From NCBI GenBank assembly GCA_040387475.1, contig JAZKDT010000017.1, positions 14,334 to 78,333 on the forward strand: a DNA stretch of 64,000 nucleotides, in the 5' to 3' direction. This document shows positions 43,613 to 53,662 of the stretch, piece by piece. Under the pieces are notes generated by a model. That model made no database searches and was not told the origin of the DNA. It saw only the letters and a program-made list of their open reading frames with translations. The first letter of the stretch is position 1; the number at the start of each line of letters is the position of its first letter. The DNA is from UBA4416 sp040387475 (GTDB taxonomy: Bacteria; Bacteroidota; Bacteroidia; B-17B0; Aurantibacillaceae). Position numbers and translations under genes: made by a program.

Positions 43613-45598
43613 ATGAAAATTGGACTTGCCCGATATTTGGTGGTTTTATACTGCTTTGTGTTTTCACACGTAGGTCTGGCCCAATTTATGAATATTGATT
43701 CGGCCGTTTCAGTGTTAAAAACACTGAAAGATGATACAAATAAGGTTATTTTGCTGGATCATATAGCCTGGGACATCAGCTATCAGAATTTGCAAAAAGG
43801 CATTGAGTATTCAGACCAAAGTTTGAAGCTGGCAAAAAAACTTAATTTCGAAGAGTTTTATTCGAAGATATTTAATACACAAGGCGCTATTTATGATGAC
43901 ATGGCCGAAAGGGCTAAAGCACTCAATTTTTATCTGGAAGGCTTAAAGTATGCGAAAAAATATAATCAAATTCAGGAGATGGGTATTATTCATAACTCTA
44001 TGGGAAATTTATATTCCAAAAGAGATGAATTCCAAAAAGCCCTGTCGCATTATATTAAAAGTGTTGACATAGCCCGGCAGTTTAAAAAAGACATGTATCT
44101 CGTTTATGGTAATATTGCCAGTATTTATGTGCATTATAAAAAATTGGATAGTGCTGTTTATTATCTCAATATATGCATGGCGCATCATTTGAAAACTAAT
44201 AACGAACTGCGGTTAATGAATAACTACATGCTTCTGTCAGAAATTCAGTATGAACAGAAGGATGCTAAAAACAGTTTAATTTCTGCTAAAAAATCAATTG
44301 AGCTGGGTGAGAAGCTAAATGACAGATATACGCTGGCTCATGCGTATTTGCAACTTGGATTGGCTTACGCATTAGGTGATAAAATGCAGGAAGGCATTGT
44401 TGCGCTCAATAAATCGATTGCCATAGCCACTGAAACCGGCGACATACCAACCTTAGAGAAAACTTCCGAGTTTTTAAGTGAATTTTATGAGCAATTGGGC
44501 GACTATAAAAACAGCTTATTAAATTTTAAAAAATTTGGCATCTACAAGGATAGTTCACTAAACAAAGAAAGTATAAGGCAGGTTAAAAATGCAGAAGCGA
44601 AATTTGAAAATGAAAAGAAACAAAAGGAAATTGAGTTGCTGGGTGAGAAGCAAAAATTGAACGAAACTGAAAATCAAAAGAAGAAAATTTACTTGTACGC
44701 GGCTGTTTTTGGAATACTCATTCTTGGCTTGGTATTAGTTATTCTTTACAGAAATAATGTTTTAAAGCAAAAAACAAACAAAAATCTTGAAGCATTTAAC
44801 ACAGAGGTTAATCACCAAAAGGTATTAGTTGATGTTAAGAATAAAGAGATTACGGATAGCATTAATTACGCCAAACGGATTCAACAGAGTATTTTAACAA
44901 GTGATCACTACTTTAAAAACCACACCACTGATTTTTTTATTTTATTTAAACCTAAAGATATTGTGAGTGGCGATTTTTATTGGGCCTTAAATCACGACAA
45001 CAGGTTTATAGTAATGACCGCAGATTGCACGGGTCATGGTGTTCCTGGCGCTATGATGAGTATGATGGGGATTAATTTTTTAAATGAGATCGTTAATGAA
45101 AAAGGCATTTCAAGCCCGGCAAGTATTTTAAATCAATTGCGGAGTGATATCATAAAAGCACTCAATCCGGAAGGTAGTACTGTAGAAACAAAAGACGGAA
45201 TGGATTGTTGTTTGTGCAGTTTTGATTTCAAAAACATGAAGCTCACCTATTCAAACGCTAACAACAATTTTTATATTATTCGTAATAGTCAATTGATCAT
45301 ATCTCAGTCTAATAAAATGCCGGTAGGGGCTGGTCATGGTGTCAATAAGCAATTTGAGGAATTTGTGATTGATATCGAAAAAGGCGATTTGGTTATTACG
45401 CTGACCGATGGCTATGCCGACCAATTTGGCGGACAAAAAGGGAAGAAATACAAGTATAAACAACTTGAACAATTACTATTAGCAAACGCACATCAACCAT
45501 TAAGTGAGTTAAAAAAAGAATTGGACGATAAGATTGAAGTGTGGAAAGGTGATTTAGAGCAGGTGGATGATATTTGCATTGTAGGAATTAAAGTTTAA
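43613..45598 (+). CDS. TPR-repeat, membrane-anchored SpoIIE-type protein phosphatase (copy 1)
   Basis: A 661-aa protein. A signal sequence (residues 1-23) precedes about six periplasmic TPR repeats (to about 315). A coiled coil (EKKQKEIELLGEKQKLNE) and one membrane helix (about 362-380, YAAVFGILILGLVLVILY) follow. The cytosolic C-terminus is a PP2C/SpoIIE domain with SGDFYWAL, TADCTGHGVPGAMMSMMG, LTDGYADQFGG and QVDDICIVGIK. The acidic metal ligands look intact. It should sense something through the TPR part and dephosphorylate a cytosolic phosphoprotein, perhaps an anti-sigma antagonist. It is followed 12 nt later by a close paralogue. Confidence 0.9.
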   Translation: MKIGLARYLVVLYCFVFSHVGLAQFMNIDSAVSVLKTLKDDTNKVILLDHIAWDISYQNLQKGIEYSDQSLKLAKKLNFEEFYSKIFNTQGAIYDDMAERAKALNFYLEGLKYAKKYNQIQEMGIIHNSMGNLYSKRDEFQKALSHYIKSVDIARQFKKDMYLVYGNIASIYVHYKKLDSAVYYLNICMAHHLKTNNELRLMNNYMLLSEIQYEQKDAKNSLISAKKSIELGEKLNDRYTLAHAYLQLGLAYALGDKMQEGIVALNKSIAIATETGDIPTLEKTSEFLSEFYEQLGDYKNSLLNFKKFGIYKDSSLNKESIRQVKNAEAKFENEKKQKEIELLGEKQKLNETENQKKKIYLYAAVFGILILGLVLVILYRNNVLKQKTNKNLEAFNTEVNHQKVLVDVKNKEITDSINYAKRIQQSILTSDHYFKNHTTDFFILFKPKDIVSGDFYWALNHDNRFIVMTADCTGHGVPGAMMSMMGINFLNEIVNEKGISSPASILNQLRSDIIKALNPEGSTVETKDGMDCCLCSFDFKNMKLTYSNANNNFYIIRNSQLIISQSNKMPVGAGHGVNKQFEEFVIDIEKGDLVITLTDGYADQFGGQKGKKYKYKQLEQLLLANAHQPLSELKKELDDKIEVWKGDLEQVDDICIVGIKV

Positions 45599-45609
45599 AA
45601 TAGAAAATT

Positions 45610-47601
45610 GTGAGAATCACGTTTGTGAAATATGTTTTTATTATGTTCTGCATCCTATGTGGTGGGAAATTATGTTCGCAAGGCTTGAATATTGATTCGT
45701 GTATCAGGGTTTTGAAAACATCCAGGGAGGACACAAATAAAGTTATTCTTTTAAATAGGATTGCCTGGGATATCGCTTATACGAATCTAAAAAAAGGGTT
45801 GGAATATTCTACACAATCTATAGAACTCGCCAAAAAACTACACTATGAAAGTATTTACGCACGCCTTTATAACACCAAAGGAGCTATTTATGGCGATATG
45901 GCGGAAGTAGCGTTGGCATTAGATCAGTATATTGAAGGTTTAAAATATGCAAAAAAGTGCAATCAGCCGGGTTCCGCTGCGGCATTATATAATTCATTAG
46001 GTAATTTATACGGAACAAATGAAGAGCCTCGTAAAGCGCTGTCAAACTATTTGTTAGCGATTGATGCTTTGGCAAAAAGTCAGCCAGGCAGAGTGCCGTT
46101 TCCTATTTATAGTAACCTCATTGGTGTTTATACGGTGCTTCAAAAATATGACAGCGCTATGTATTATGCTAATACCTGTATCGAACACAATATAAAAATT
46201 AATGACCGAGAAGGTTTAACGAGTAATTATATTGCTCTTTCTGAAATTTACTCTGCCCTGAAAAATAAAGAAGAGTGTTTAATTGCAGCAAATAAAGGAG
46301 TTGTACTGGCCAGGGAAATGGGTGATGAATATACCATGTCTCACGCATATGTTCAACTTGGAAATGCACTTTCGTTAAATGGGCGATATCAGGATGCTTT
46401 TGTAGCCATTAACGAAGCGATTTTTTACTCAAAAAAAACCGGTGATATGCCCGCGTTGGAACTAGCAACTCTTTATTTAAGTCAGATTTATGAGAATAGT
46501 GGCGATTATAAAAGTAGTTTGAAAACCTTTAAAGAATATACGGTTTACAAAGATAGCGCCTTAAATAATGAGAGTATTCAGCAGGTAAAAAATGCTGAAG
46601 CGAAATTTGAGAATGAGAAAAAACAAAAAGAAATTGAGCTTTTAGGAGAAAAACAAAAATTAAATGAAGCCGAAAGTCAGAAAAAAAGGGTGTATTTATA
46701 TATGGCCGTATTTGGAATAGTTATTCTTGGCTTTGTATTAGCGATTCTTTATAGAAATAACGTGCTGAAGCAAAAGACGAACAAGAATCTACAGGCATTT
46801 AATAAAGAGATTAATCTTCAAAAAGATCTTGTTGAATTAAAAAACAAGGAAATAACGGATAGTATTAATTATGCGAAACGTATACAGCAAAGTATTTTAA
46901 CAAGCGAACATTATTTCAAAAAACACACCACGGATTTTTTTATTTTATTTAAACCTAAAGATATTGTAAGCGGTGACTTTTATTGGGCACTTCATCACGA
47001 GAACAGGTTTATTGTCATGACAGCAGATTGCACAGGTCATGGCGTTCCCGGTGCCATGATGAGCATGATGGGAATTAATTTTTTAAATGAGATCGTTAAT
47101 GAGAAAAAAATTGTTAGTCCGGCTGGGATTTTAAATCAATTAAGGAAGGATATTATCAAAGCCCTCAATCCGGAAGGAAGTATGATTGAAACAAAAGACG
47201 GATTGGATTGTTGCTTATGTAGTTTCGATTTTGCGAATATGAACTTGAAATATGCCAACGCCAACAATAATTTTTACATTATTCGCGAAAAAGAAATTAT
47301 TGTGTCAAAAGCAAATAAAATGCCGGTAGGAGCAGGGTACAATTCGGATCATTCATTTCAGGAATTTGAAGTTAGTATTCAAAAAAATGATTTGGTAATA
47401 ACCTTTACAGATGGATATGCCGATCAGTTTGGGGGACCGAAAGGAAAAAAATTCAAGTATAAGCAGCTTGAAGACTTATTATTTGCCAACGCTCATTTGC
47501 CTTTAAGTGAGATTAAAGAAGTATTAAATGATAGGATAGAATCCTGGAAGGGCAATTTAGAGCAAGTGGATGATATATGTGTAATGGGTATTAAAATTTA
47601 A
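45610..47601 (+). CDS. TPR-repeat, membrane-anchored SpoIIE-type protein phosphatase (copy 2)
   Basis: A 663-aa paralogue of the preceding gene with the same layout: signal peptide, TPR repeats, coiled coil, one membrane helix, SpoIIE phosphatase. The block EKKQKEIELLGEKQKLNE and most of the catalytic domain are near identical to copy 1, while the TPR half has diverged. Metal-site motifs (SGDFYWAL, ADCTGHGVPGAMMSMMG, TDGYADQFGG, VDDICVMGIK) are intact. The start is GTG at 45610. The spacing of 11 nt from copy 1 and 3 nt to the next gene indicates one operon born by tandem duplication. Confidence 0.9.
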   Translation: MRITFVKYVFIMFCILCGGKLCSQGLNIDSCIRVLKTSREDTNKVILLNRIAWDIAYTNLKKGLEYSTQSIELAKKLHYESIYARLYNTKGAIYGDMAEVALALDQYIEGLKYAKKCNQPGSAAALYNSLGNLYGTNEEPRKALSNYLLAIDALAKSQPGRVPFPIYSNLIGVYTVLQKYDSAMYYANTCIEHNIKINDREGLTSNYIALSEIYSALKNKEECLIAANKGVVLAREMGDEYTMSHAYVQLGNALSLNGRYQDAFVAINEAIFYSKKTGDMPALELATLYLSQIYENSGDYKSSLKTFKEYTVYKDSALNNESIQQVKNAEAKFENEKKQKEIELLGEKQKLNEAESQKKRVYLYMAVFGIVILGFVLAILYRNNVLKQKTNKNLQAFNKEINLQKDLVELKNKEITDSINYAKRIQQSILTSEHYFKKHTTDFFILFKPKDIVSGDFYWALHHENRFIVMTADCTGHGVPGAMMSMMGINFLNEIVNEKKIVSPAGILNQLRKDIIKALNPEGSMIETKDGLDCCLCSFDFANMNLKYANANNNFYIIREKEIIVSKANKMPVGAGYNSDHSFQEFEVSIQKNDLVITFTDGYADQFGGPKGKKFKYKQLEDLLFANAHLPLSEIKEVLNDRIESWKGNLEQVDDICVMGIKI

Positions 47602-47604
47602 ATT

Positions 47605-48579
47605 ATGACATCTAAAAAAATCAACCCGTTTTTGTTTTACAGTAAACAATTACAAAGTTTATTTACAAAAGCGGCCACGCAAAAAGATCCGGCATCCTGG
47701 CTGTATAAAAATAACGTTCGTACACCTCTTTTTATGCTGGAAGCGCTTACGCGATTGCATAAAAGTGCATTCGATGAGAGTTTGTTTGTTAAATGGAATA
47801 AGCGATTTAAAAAGCTGGAAGACCTATTGGGAGAAATCGATAAATACAGTGTGTTTGAAAAAGAATTTAAATCAAACAAGAAAATATCTGGAGATATAAA
47901 TGGCTATTTCCAGGCTAATATTGATAAGTATACTGGAAAGCTCAACGAGCGTCTTAGGAAGAAGGACTGGCTTGGTGATAAGCTTAAAAAATTTGATGAT
48001 CAATTGAGTGAGTTCACCGTAGAATATAACGACGAATATATCAATGAATTGAAATTTTCGATTGTGGATGAGGTTGACGCCATCCTGGACTTTGTTTCAA
48101 AATTTGATGGTCAGTTTACCAAATTAGAGGAGCAGGTACACGAAGTTCGAAGGAAGCTACGTTGGTTAAGCATTTATGCGCAGGCACTCCAAGGCCTAAT
48201 ACAGCTTAAAAAGTCAACCGGTTCAAAAAAAGCTGTTTTACATTATCAAACAAAATCAGTATTAAACTCGCCTTTTAACAAATTACCTCCGAAGCCAAAA
48301 GGAACAGCAATTATTCTTTTCGACGCAAGCTCTTTCTATGCAATTAGTTGGTTGATCAATGAATTAGGTGAGTTAAAGGATGACGGGTTAAGAATAGAAG
48401 AATTGAAAAAGGCAATTTGTAGTGCCGAAGACATTACCGAAATTCACGCCAGGGAAAAAGCAATTGCTTTTTTAGGTTTTAAAAAAACCAAAGAAACTGA
48501 TATATTGAAGAAAACTTCAGAGATCATTACAACAGCAATTGCCAAAGACAAAGTCCTGGATACGCTGCTTATCGCATAA
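47605..48579 (+). CDS. Helical hypothetical protein, possibly CHAD-like
   Basis: A 324-aa, strongly helical cytosolic protein rich in Lys and Glu. The stretch EQVHEVRRKLRWLSIYAQAL (about 184-203) resembles the basic helix of CHAD domains (HxxRxxxRRLR), which bind polyphosphate. The rest of the CHAD repeat is not clear, so this is a weak call. No membrane segment or signal. It begins 3 nt after the second phosphatase stop and so is in that operon. Its 3' end overlaps the convergent porU2 gene by 11 bp. Confidence 0.6.
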   Translation: MTSKKINPFLFYSKQLQSLFTKAATQKDPASWLYKNNVRTPLFMLEALTRLHKSAFDESLFVKWNKRFKKLEDLLGEIDKYSVFEKEFKSNKKISGDINGYFQANIDKYTGKLNERLRKKDWLGDKLKKFDDQLSEFTVEYNDEYINELKFSIVDEVDAILDFVSKFDGQFTKLEEQVHEVRRKLRWLSIYAQALQGLIQLKKSTGSKKAVLHYQTKSVLNSPFNKLPPKPKGTAIILFDASSFYAISWLINELGELKDDGLRIEELKKAICSAEDITEIHAREKAIAFLGFKKTKETDILKKTSEIITTAIAKDKVLDTLLIA

Positions 48580-51500
48580 TTACCATTTTTCCCATTCCTT
48601 TTTTAAAGAAGGAATCGGCATCTGTTTCACGTTTTTCAACAGCCTGCCCTTTGTTACGGGTAATAACTCTGTATAGATAGACGCCATTCGCCAGCTTATC
48701 GCCGTATTCGTCTTTGCCGTCCCAGGCATATTCTGATATGTTGCGTCCGATATGAATATTTCCCATTTCATTTTTATTAATTTCCCGCACCACCTTTCCG
48801 GTAATAGTCATGATCTGAATGGTGAAAATATCCGGAATTTCATTTCCGGTTAATGTAAATACAAAGCGGGTGGATGTACTGAAGGGATTCGGATAATTCA
48901 GAACTTCTGTAATGGTTTGTTTATTTACAATTTCAAACAAGATGTTATAATCGGTTGAACCGGATACATTACTGCTTCGATCAGTTGCCTGCACAGTCAT
49001 TTTATATTTCCCGTCTTCGGCAAACTCGGGTTTCCATTCTATTTTGCATGAATTGCTTGGCAATTGTGCGGGCGTAAACTGTAAACCGTTGGCAAAAAAT
49101 ATACGTTTTTCACTTCCCTGGTTGGGGTATTTAATAAAGACTTTAAAATTTGCGGTGTCGTTTAACGCCAAATACCTGTTCTCATCTTTTAGGCTAACGA
49201 GCACATATGGTTTGGATGATATGATATCGCCGTTTAATATATGTGTGCCATCAAAGGTGACATCCAGTAAAGGGTTTGTATTATCCTTACTTACGTTAAA
49301 ACCTATGCGAGCAATATTATTGAAATGATACTGCTCTAATTGATGTCTGGAATGGGTTTCAGGATTGACATCAACCCATAAGTAATTGTAGCCGCTAAAA
49401 TGATTGATGCCATTAACATCAAACGTATTAAACCTAATGGTATCTATCAAAATTTGATTAGGAATAAAAGGTTTTGCTTTTAATTTGTGAGGTAATGGGT
49501 GAATAACTCTTTGAGCATCTTCTATCCAATAAGTAACGACCAGACTATCTGTAAAAGGCACAGTGCCAATATTTTCAATGGGTAAACGCACAATTAAATT
49601 TTCACCTTCCTGAATTGCCTGTGCAGTAGCACTGTTATAAAATCCTTGTTGCGGATTAATCGCACATTCGGGAACAGGGTCAAAATATACCTGCCATTTT
49701 TTTAACTGCGGCGGTGTTTTTAAAACGTCATCTCGCATAAAGGCAATAAGCTGCATTTTAGGATGCTGGGATGCATCAATATAATTTGCTAAATCGTAGA
49801 TATCAGTACTATCTTTTGGAAATACGACTAACATTGTATCTTTTATGCCGTTAGGTCGAATGCCTACTATTTTTAACTTAATGCTATCGTGCGCTGGAAA
49901 CTCCAAAGATTCATGTCGCCAATGCAAACTATTCCATTTTGCTGCGGGGCCAATAATTTCTGAAGCTATATAACCGCTATTCCAGTTTGTTTTAATTGAA
50001 TCCTGTAAATAGATTATACTGTTGGGAGACGAGCCAACGACTTCGTGTGCCTGACCTGGACTCATGCCTTTTTTTCCCCATATGATAATCGGAATGCTAT
50101 CCGGGACAGAGGAAATTGTATTAATAAAGCCACTTCCTATACTTTCAAATGCTGCTCTGGTTTGCAAAGAAAAGGTTGATGTCCCATGGTTTTGATTGCT
50201 ATATGCCAAAACCCTGGTTCCTGCAGGTATAGTGTCAAGTATATTAAAGATATCAGACTGCCATGTTGGCTCTGATGCATTACAAAAACTATAAGGCCCA
50301 AAGTCCCACGCATTTAAAGGCAACCCATAACACTGGCAGTTATGCATACTAGTTGTTCCAGTCCCTGTGGGTGTAGCTAAAGGCATGCTCTGTCGAGGCA
50401 TAGCAGAGATAGAATCAAATAAAGCAATACTCCAACCTGCAAATGCCACGCAAGGATGTAAATGCATCACATAGCCATTCAGAGAATAATTAATAGAAGT
50501 CCATGGGATAACGTTATGAAATCCATTGCGACATGTGATAGAACTAACATCATTTTCGAAATCAAATTTACGGGTTGCCCGTTTAAATTTCACAAACTGA
50601 TACTTATCATTTTTAAACTGGTGAAAATGAGATTGACCCCAACCATTTTTGTTGTGATATACCTGAAACGAACTTTCACGCCACAAAAAGCTGCTGTCTG
50701 CCGGTGAAAGTGAGTCTTTCCTGATCCTCCAAAAATAAACGGTACTATCTGTATAAGATAAATTTACTGTCCAGTTGATTACTCCGCCAACACTGTTGAT
50801 AACCGTGCTAATGAGTGCATTGCTTGTAAAGGTGTCATTCGTGTCTAGCTGAATACGATAAGCTGTAGATGCGGCAAAAGGATCAGCGGTTGTTGCCTTT
50901 AATGTAATTTGTGGCGTATTTGGAATTATCGCATATTTATATGGAAATACCGGTATTACGTCTCCGCCCGGAATAAACAGGTCTACAAAGCCTGAAGTAG
51001 AATTATTAGTTTCAGATAATTCGGTAATTTTGTAATAAGAATCGATCAGTACATGGAAATGATTTAAACCTACATTTTTTGAATAATCCTTTTCGATAAA
51101 AAAGCTCAGCGTGTCTTTATTCAGGGGAGCAGTAATCTCCTTAAAATAAGTAACTGAATCACCGTTAGGTAAATAATGTTGAACCCGTACAATAAACGTA
51201 TCATTAATAGCCTTTGCATTATTTTTGATCACTACATTCACGCCAATGGAATCCATGTGAGTAGTAGTATTAAAATACACACTGGAGTTTGTGATTTCAT
51301 AGTCGGGTTTTGTAAAGGCATTTAATTTTACGGACGGATCACCTTCTAAGGTCATTTCGAGGTTGGTGATCTCCTGAATTTGACTACCAATAATGGATGT
51401 TTTATAAGCGGAACTTTTCACTGCATCTCCAATACCTTTGTAGTAGCATTCATAACTTAAAGCGGTGTAAAAATCGCCCGAAAAAGCATGGAGTGTATTT

Positions 51501-53662
51501 ACTACTCCTGCTGATGAGGAAGCCAAGAATGCAATACTTCCTTTTTTATCTATTAACGTAAACGCTTCACTGGTACTGTTTGCCTCTGGTAAATGAATGT
51601 TGCCGGAATAACAGGAATTGGCAAAAAATAGCGGATACTTACCCTGGTTATCATATGCAGCAGGATTGTCAATTGCCTGGTCAAAACCAGTTGTAGATCC
51701 ATGACCAAAAAACGTAATTAATGAACAACCATAGTCAATCAATTGTTTGATCGAATCACTCACCGTAATTTGAATAGGGGCAGTGGTTGTTTTTTGAAAA
51801 GGAAAAATGCGTGCACCATATAAAGTGTCTTCTATATGGTTGCCAAACGTTTCAAGATAAGTTTTAAAATCATGCTGTTGCAAGCTGTTTTCTCCGCCGC
51901 TAAAATGTAGTACTCTTTTGTGCCAGTCTTTTGGTGGAAACGGCGAGGCCAGGCCATCAGATGAACTGCCTTCGTGTTCTATTACTTTATCCAGGTAATG
52001 GGTAAGATCTAAGTTATTTCGTGCAGAGATCCGCCCCACCGGAATAAACGAGGTAACCGAATTAGAACCATGTAATCCCGCGGTTAGCGAATTATCTGCC
52101 GGAGGATTTCCCAATGTAGGAACTTTACACAAATTCCAGTTAGCATTGCTACTGGTTCTCATTAGGTCATTTTGAATAGACTTTCCAATTAAAAGTAAAT
52201 ACTTAGGCGGAACGGGTAAACTATCGCTTAAAAATTTACAGAAGTTTTTTATTGCCAACGGATTTTTAATATTTCCATAAGCAAATTGATCATACAGGTC
52301 ATCAATATCCGCCATAATTACATGATGTGAGCCGCCTGCCGAACTTTGCCTGTATGTTTTATAATTAATAGCGTTGGTAATGCTTTTGTGAGTAACAATC
52401 AAAAAGGCTGAATCAGGGTTGGAGGTCCGGTAATTCACAAAATAACCGGTTTGATTTACAGAAGCAAGAGAGCTAACTATATGGATATTGGACGTTGTAG
52501 TTAAAAAACATTCTTTTTGTGAAAATGAATTTGGAATCAGGGCTTTTACATTATTTCCCGAAACAACCGTTGAAATATATTTATGATTGGTGAGGTCATA
52601 TAATAAAACCTGGGAACTTCCAGTATTAACATTTTGAATGTCTACATAAGTTTTAGAAGTTATCGCATTATCCAGAAAAAATAATTCTTCTGACGAATTG
52701 GAAAAATCTGGCAGTTGAGGGTATTTTACATACAGGTAATGTAAATTGGTTTTGTGTAAAATTGGAGGAATAAACGAATACAATGGGTTATTTTCACTGG
52801 AGAAAAACAATTGAGAGGTGTTTTGTAATTTATCGGAGGTGATTTGTTTCTCAAGTAATATTTGACTAATGCCTTGAAAAGTTGTATCCACCAGTGTTAC
52901 TGTATTGCCAAGGATGTCAGTATAGCTCCATTTTACCTCATGGTCAAAATTAATGCCTGATATTGGCTGATCAGATGCTCCTGAAAAACTTGTTTTAATA
53001 AAAACCGGTAAGCTGGGAGATTGGTAAACATTGAGGCTGTTAAAGTTTGTTTGTTTTATATCTCCTTTCTGAAGTTCCTTTCCCGGACCTTCACCAACAA
53101 CATATCGTGGGTCGGAGATGACGTCTAAAAAAACGTGTCCTAAAGAATAGCTTGAATTGTATGCTTCAATTTTTTCTGAGTAAACATAATCAGCCGCTGT
53201 ATAACCCGTAAAATTCACATCAGTTTCATACTGTACCCTTTTGTTATTTAATAAGGAGTTCCAGGTCAGATAGGCGTAATTAGTGTCGTTAAATAAAGCA
53301 ATATAAGGGTTTGGCATTCTTGTAATACCTGTATAAGCTAAAGAGTCAAAAGAGGCATCATTTTTTTTTGCAAAAAACTCTATGTAATCCAAAGCATCAA
53401 ATACATTATCACTCTCACCATTGATGTTGATGTGTTGTTCCTGCCCTTTAATAAATAATTGAAAATTTTTCGGGTTGATCGAAGGAACCGGAATCCCAGC
53501 GCTCAGAAGCGTATTGTAGTCAATACGGTACAGCCCGGTTTTGGGGATGTTAATCCGGTAATGTTTTTGCCCATAGTTTATCCATTCGTTACCGTATTTC
53601 TGCGCAGTTAAATTAACTGTAACGCATATTAAAGAACATAAAATGAATAAACGTTTTATCAT
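48569..53662 (-). CDS. porU2: Putative type IX secretion sortase PorU2 (C25 peptidase family)
   Basis: A 1697-aa exported protein (signal MIKRLFILCSLICVTVNLTA). A large N-terminal beta region leads to a gingipain-type C25 domain. Its catalytic pair is H654 (TFFGHGSTTG) and C684 (FFANSCYSG), followed by KGSIAFLASSSAG. Several Ig-like domains come next. The end (NYPNPFSTSTRF ... YAWDGKDEYGDKLANGVYLYRV) is like that of PorU homologues. PorU-type sortases remove T9SS sorting domains and attach cargo to LPS. The length and pairing with a PorV/PorQ-like gene fit the long PorU2 subtype better than classical PorU of about 1150 aa. It overlaps the PorV-like gene by 4 nt (ATGA). Confidence 0.85.
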   Translation of the reverse strand: MIKRLFILCSLICVTVNLTAQKYGNEWINYGQKHYRINIPKTGLYRIDYNTLLSAGIPVPSINPKNFQLFIKGQEQHININGESDNVFDALDYIEFFAKKNDASFDSLAYTGITRMPNPYIALFNDTNYAYLTWNSLLNNKRVQYETDVNFTGYTAADYVYSEKIEAYNSSYSLGHVFLDVISDPRYVVGEGPGKELQKGDIKQTNFNSLNVYQSPSLPVFIKTSFSGASDQPISGINFDHEVKWSYTDILGNTVTLVDTTFQGISQILLEKQITSDKLQNTSQLFFSSENNPLYSFIPPILHKTNLHYLYVKYPQLPDFSNSSEELFFLDNAITSKTYVDIQNVNTGSSQVLLYDLTNHKYISTVVSGNNVKALIPNSFSQKECFLTTTSNIHIVSSLASVNQTGYFVNYRTSNPDSAFLIVTHKSITNAINYKTYRQSSAGGSHHVIMADIDDLYDQFAYGNIKNPLAIKNFCKFLSDSLPVPPKYLLLIGKSIQNDLMRTSSNANWNLCKVPTLGNPPADNSLTAGLHGSNSVTSFIPVGRISARNNLDLTHYLDKVIEHEGSSSDGLASPFPPKDWHKRVLHFSGGENSLQQHDFKTYLETFGNHIEDTLYGARIFPFQKTTTAPIQITVSDSIKQLIDYGCSLITFFGHGSTTGFDQAIDNPAAYDNQGKYPLFFANSCYSGNIHLPEANSTSEAFTLIDKKGSIAFLASSSAGVVNTLHAFSGDFYTALSYECYYKGIGDAVKSSAYKTSIIGSQIQEITNLEMTLEGDPSVKLNAFTKPDYEITNSSVYFNTTTHMDSIGVNVVIKNNAKAINDTFIVRVQHYLPNGDSVTYFKEITAPLNKDTLSFFIEKDYSKNVGLNHFHVLIDSYYKITELSETNNSTSGFVDLFIPGGDVIPVFPYKYAIIPNTPQITLKATTADPFAASTAYRIQLDTNDTFTSNALISTVINSVGGVINWTVNLSYTDSTVYFWRIRKDSLSPADSSFLWRESSFQVYHNKNGWGQSHFHQFKNDKYQFVKFKRATRKFDFENDVSSITCRNGFHNVIPWTSINYSLNGYVMHLHPCVAFAGWSIALFDSISAMPRQSMPLATPTGTGTTSMHNCQCYGLPLNAWDFGPYSFCNASEPTWQSDIFNILDTIPAGTRVLAYSNQNHGTSTFSLQTRAAFESIGSGFINTISSVPDSIPIIIWGKKGMSPGQAHEVVGSSPNSIIYLQDSIKTNWNSGYIASEIIGPAAKWNSLHWRHESLEFPAHDSIKLKIVGIRPNGIKDTMLVVFPKDSTDIYDLANYIDASQHPKMQLIAFMRDDVLKTPPQLKKWQVYFDPVPECAINPQQGFYNSATAQAIQEGENLIVRLPIENIGTVPFTDSLVVTYWIEDAQRVIHPLPHKLKAKPFIPNQILIDTIRFNTFDVNGINHFSGYNYLWVDVNPETHSRHQLEQYHFNNIARIGFNVSKDNTNPLLDVTFDGTHILNGDIISSKPYVLVSLKDENRYLALNDTANFKVFIKYPNQGSEKRIFFANGLQFTPAQLPSNSCKIEWKPEFAEDGKYKMTVQATDRSSNVSGSTDYNILFEIVNKQTITEVLNYPNPFSTSTRFVFTLTGNEIPDIFTIQIMTITGKVVREINKNEMGNIHIGRNISEYAWDGKDEYGDKLANGVYLYRVITRNKGQAVEKRETDADSFFKKGMGKMVIMR

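Noticed and set aside
48569..53662. Classical PorU assignment
   Set aside because: The protein is about 500 residues longer than PorU and fits the long PorU2 type; classical PorU cannot be excluded fully.
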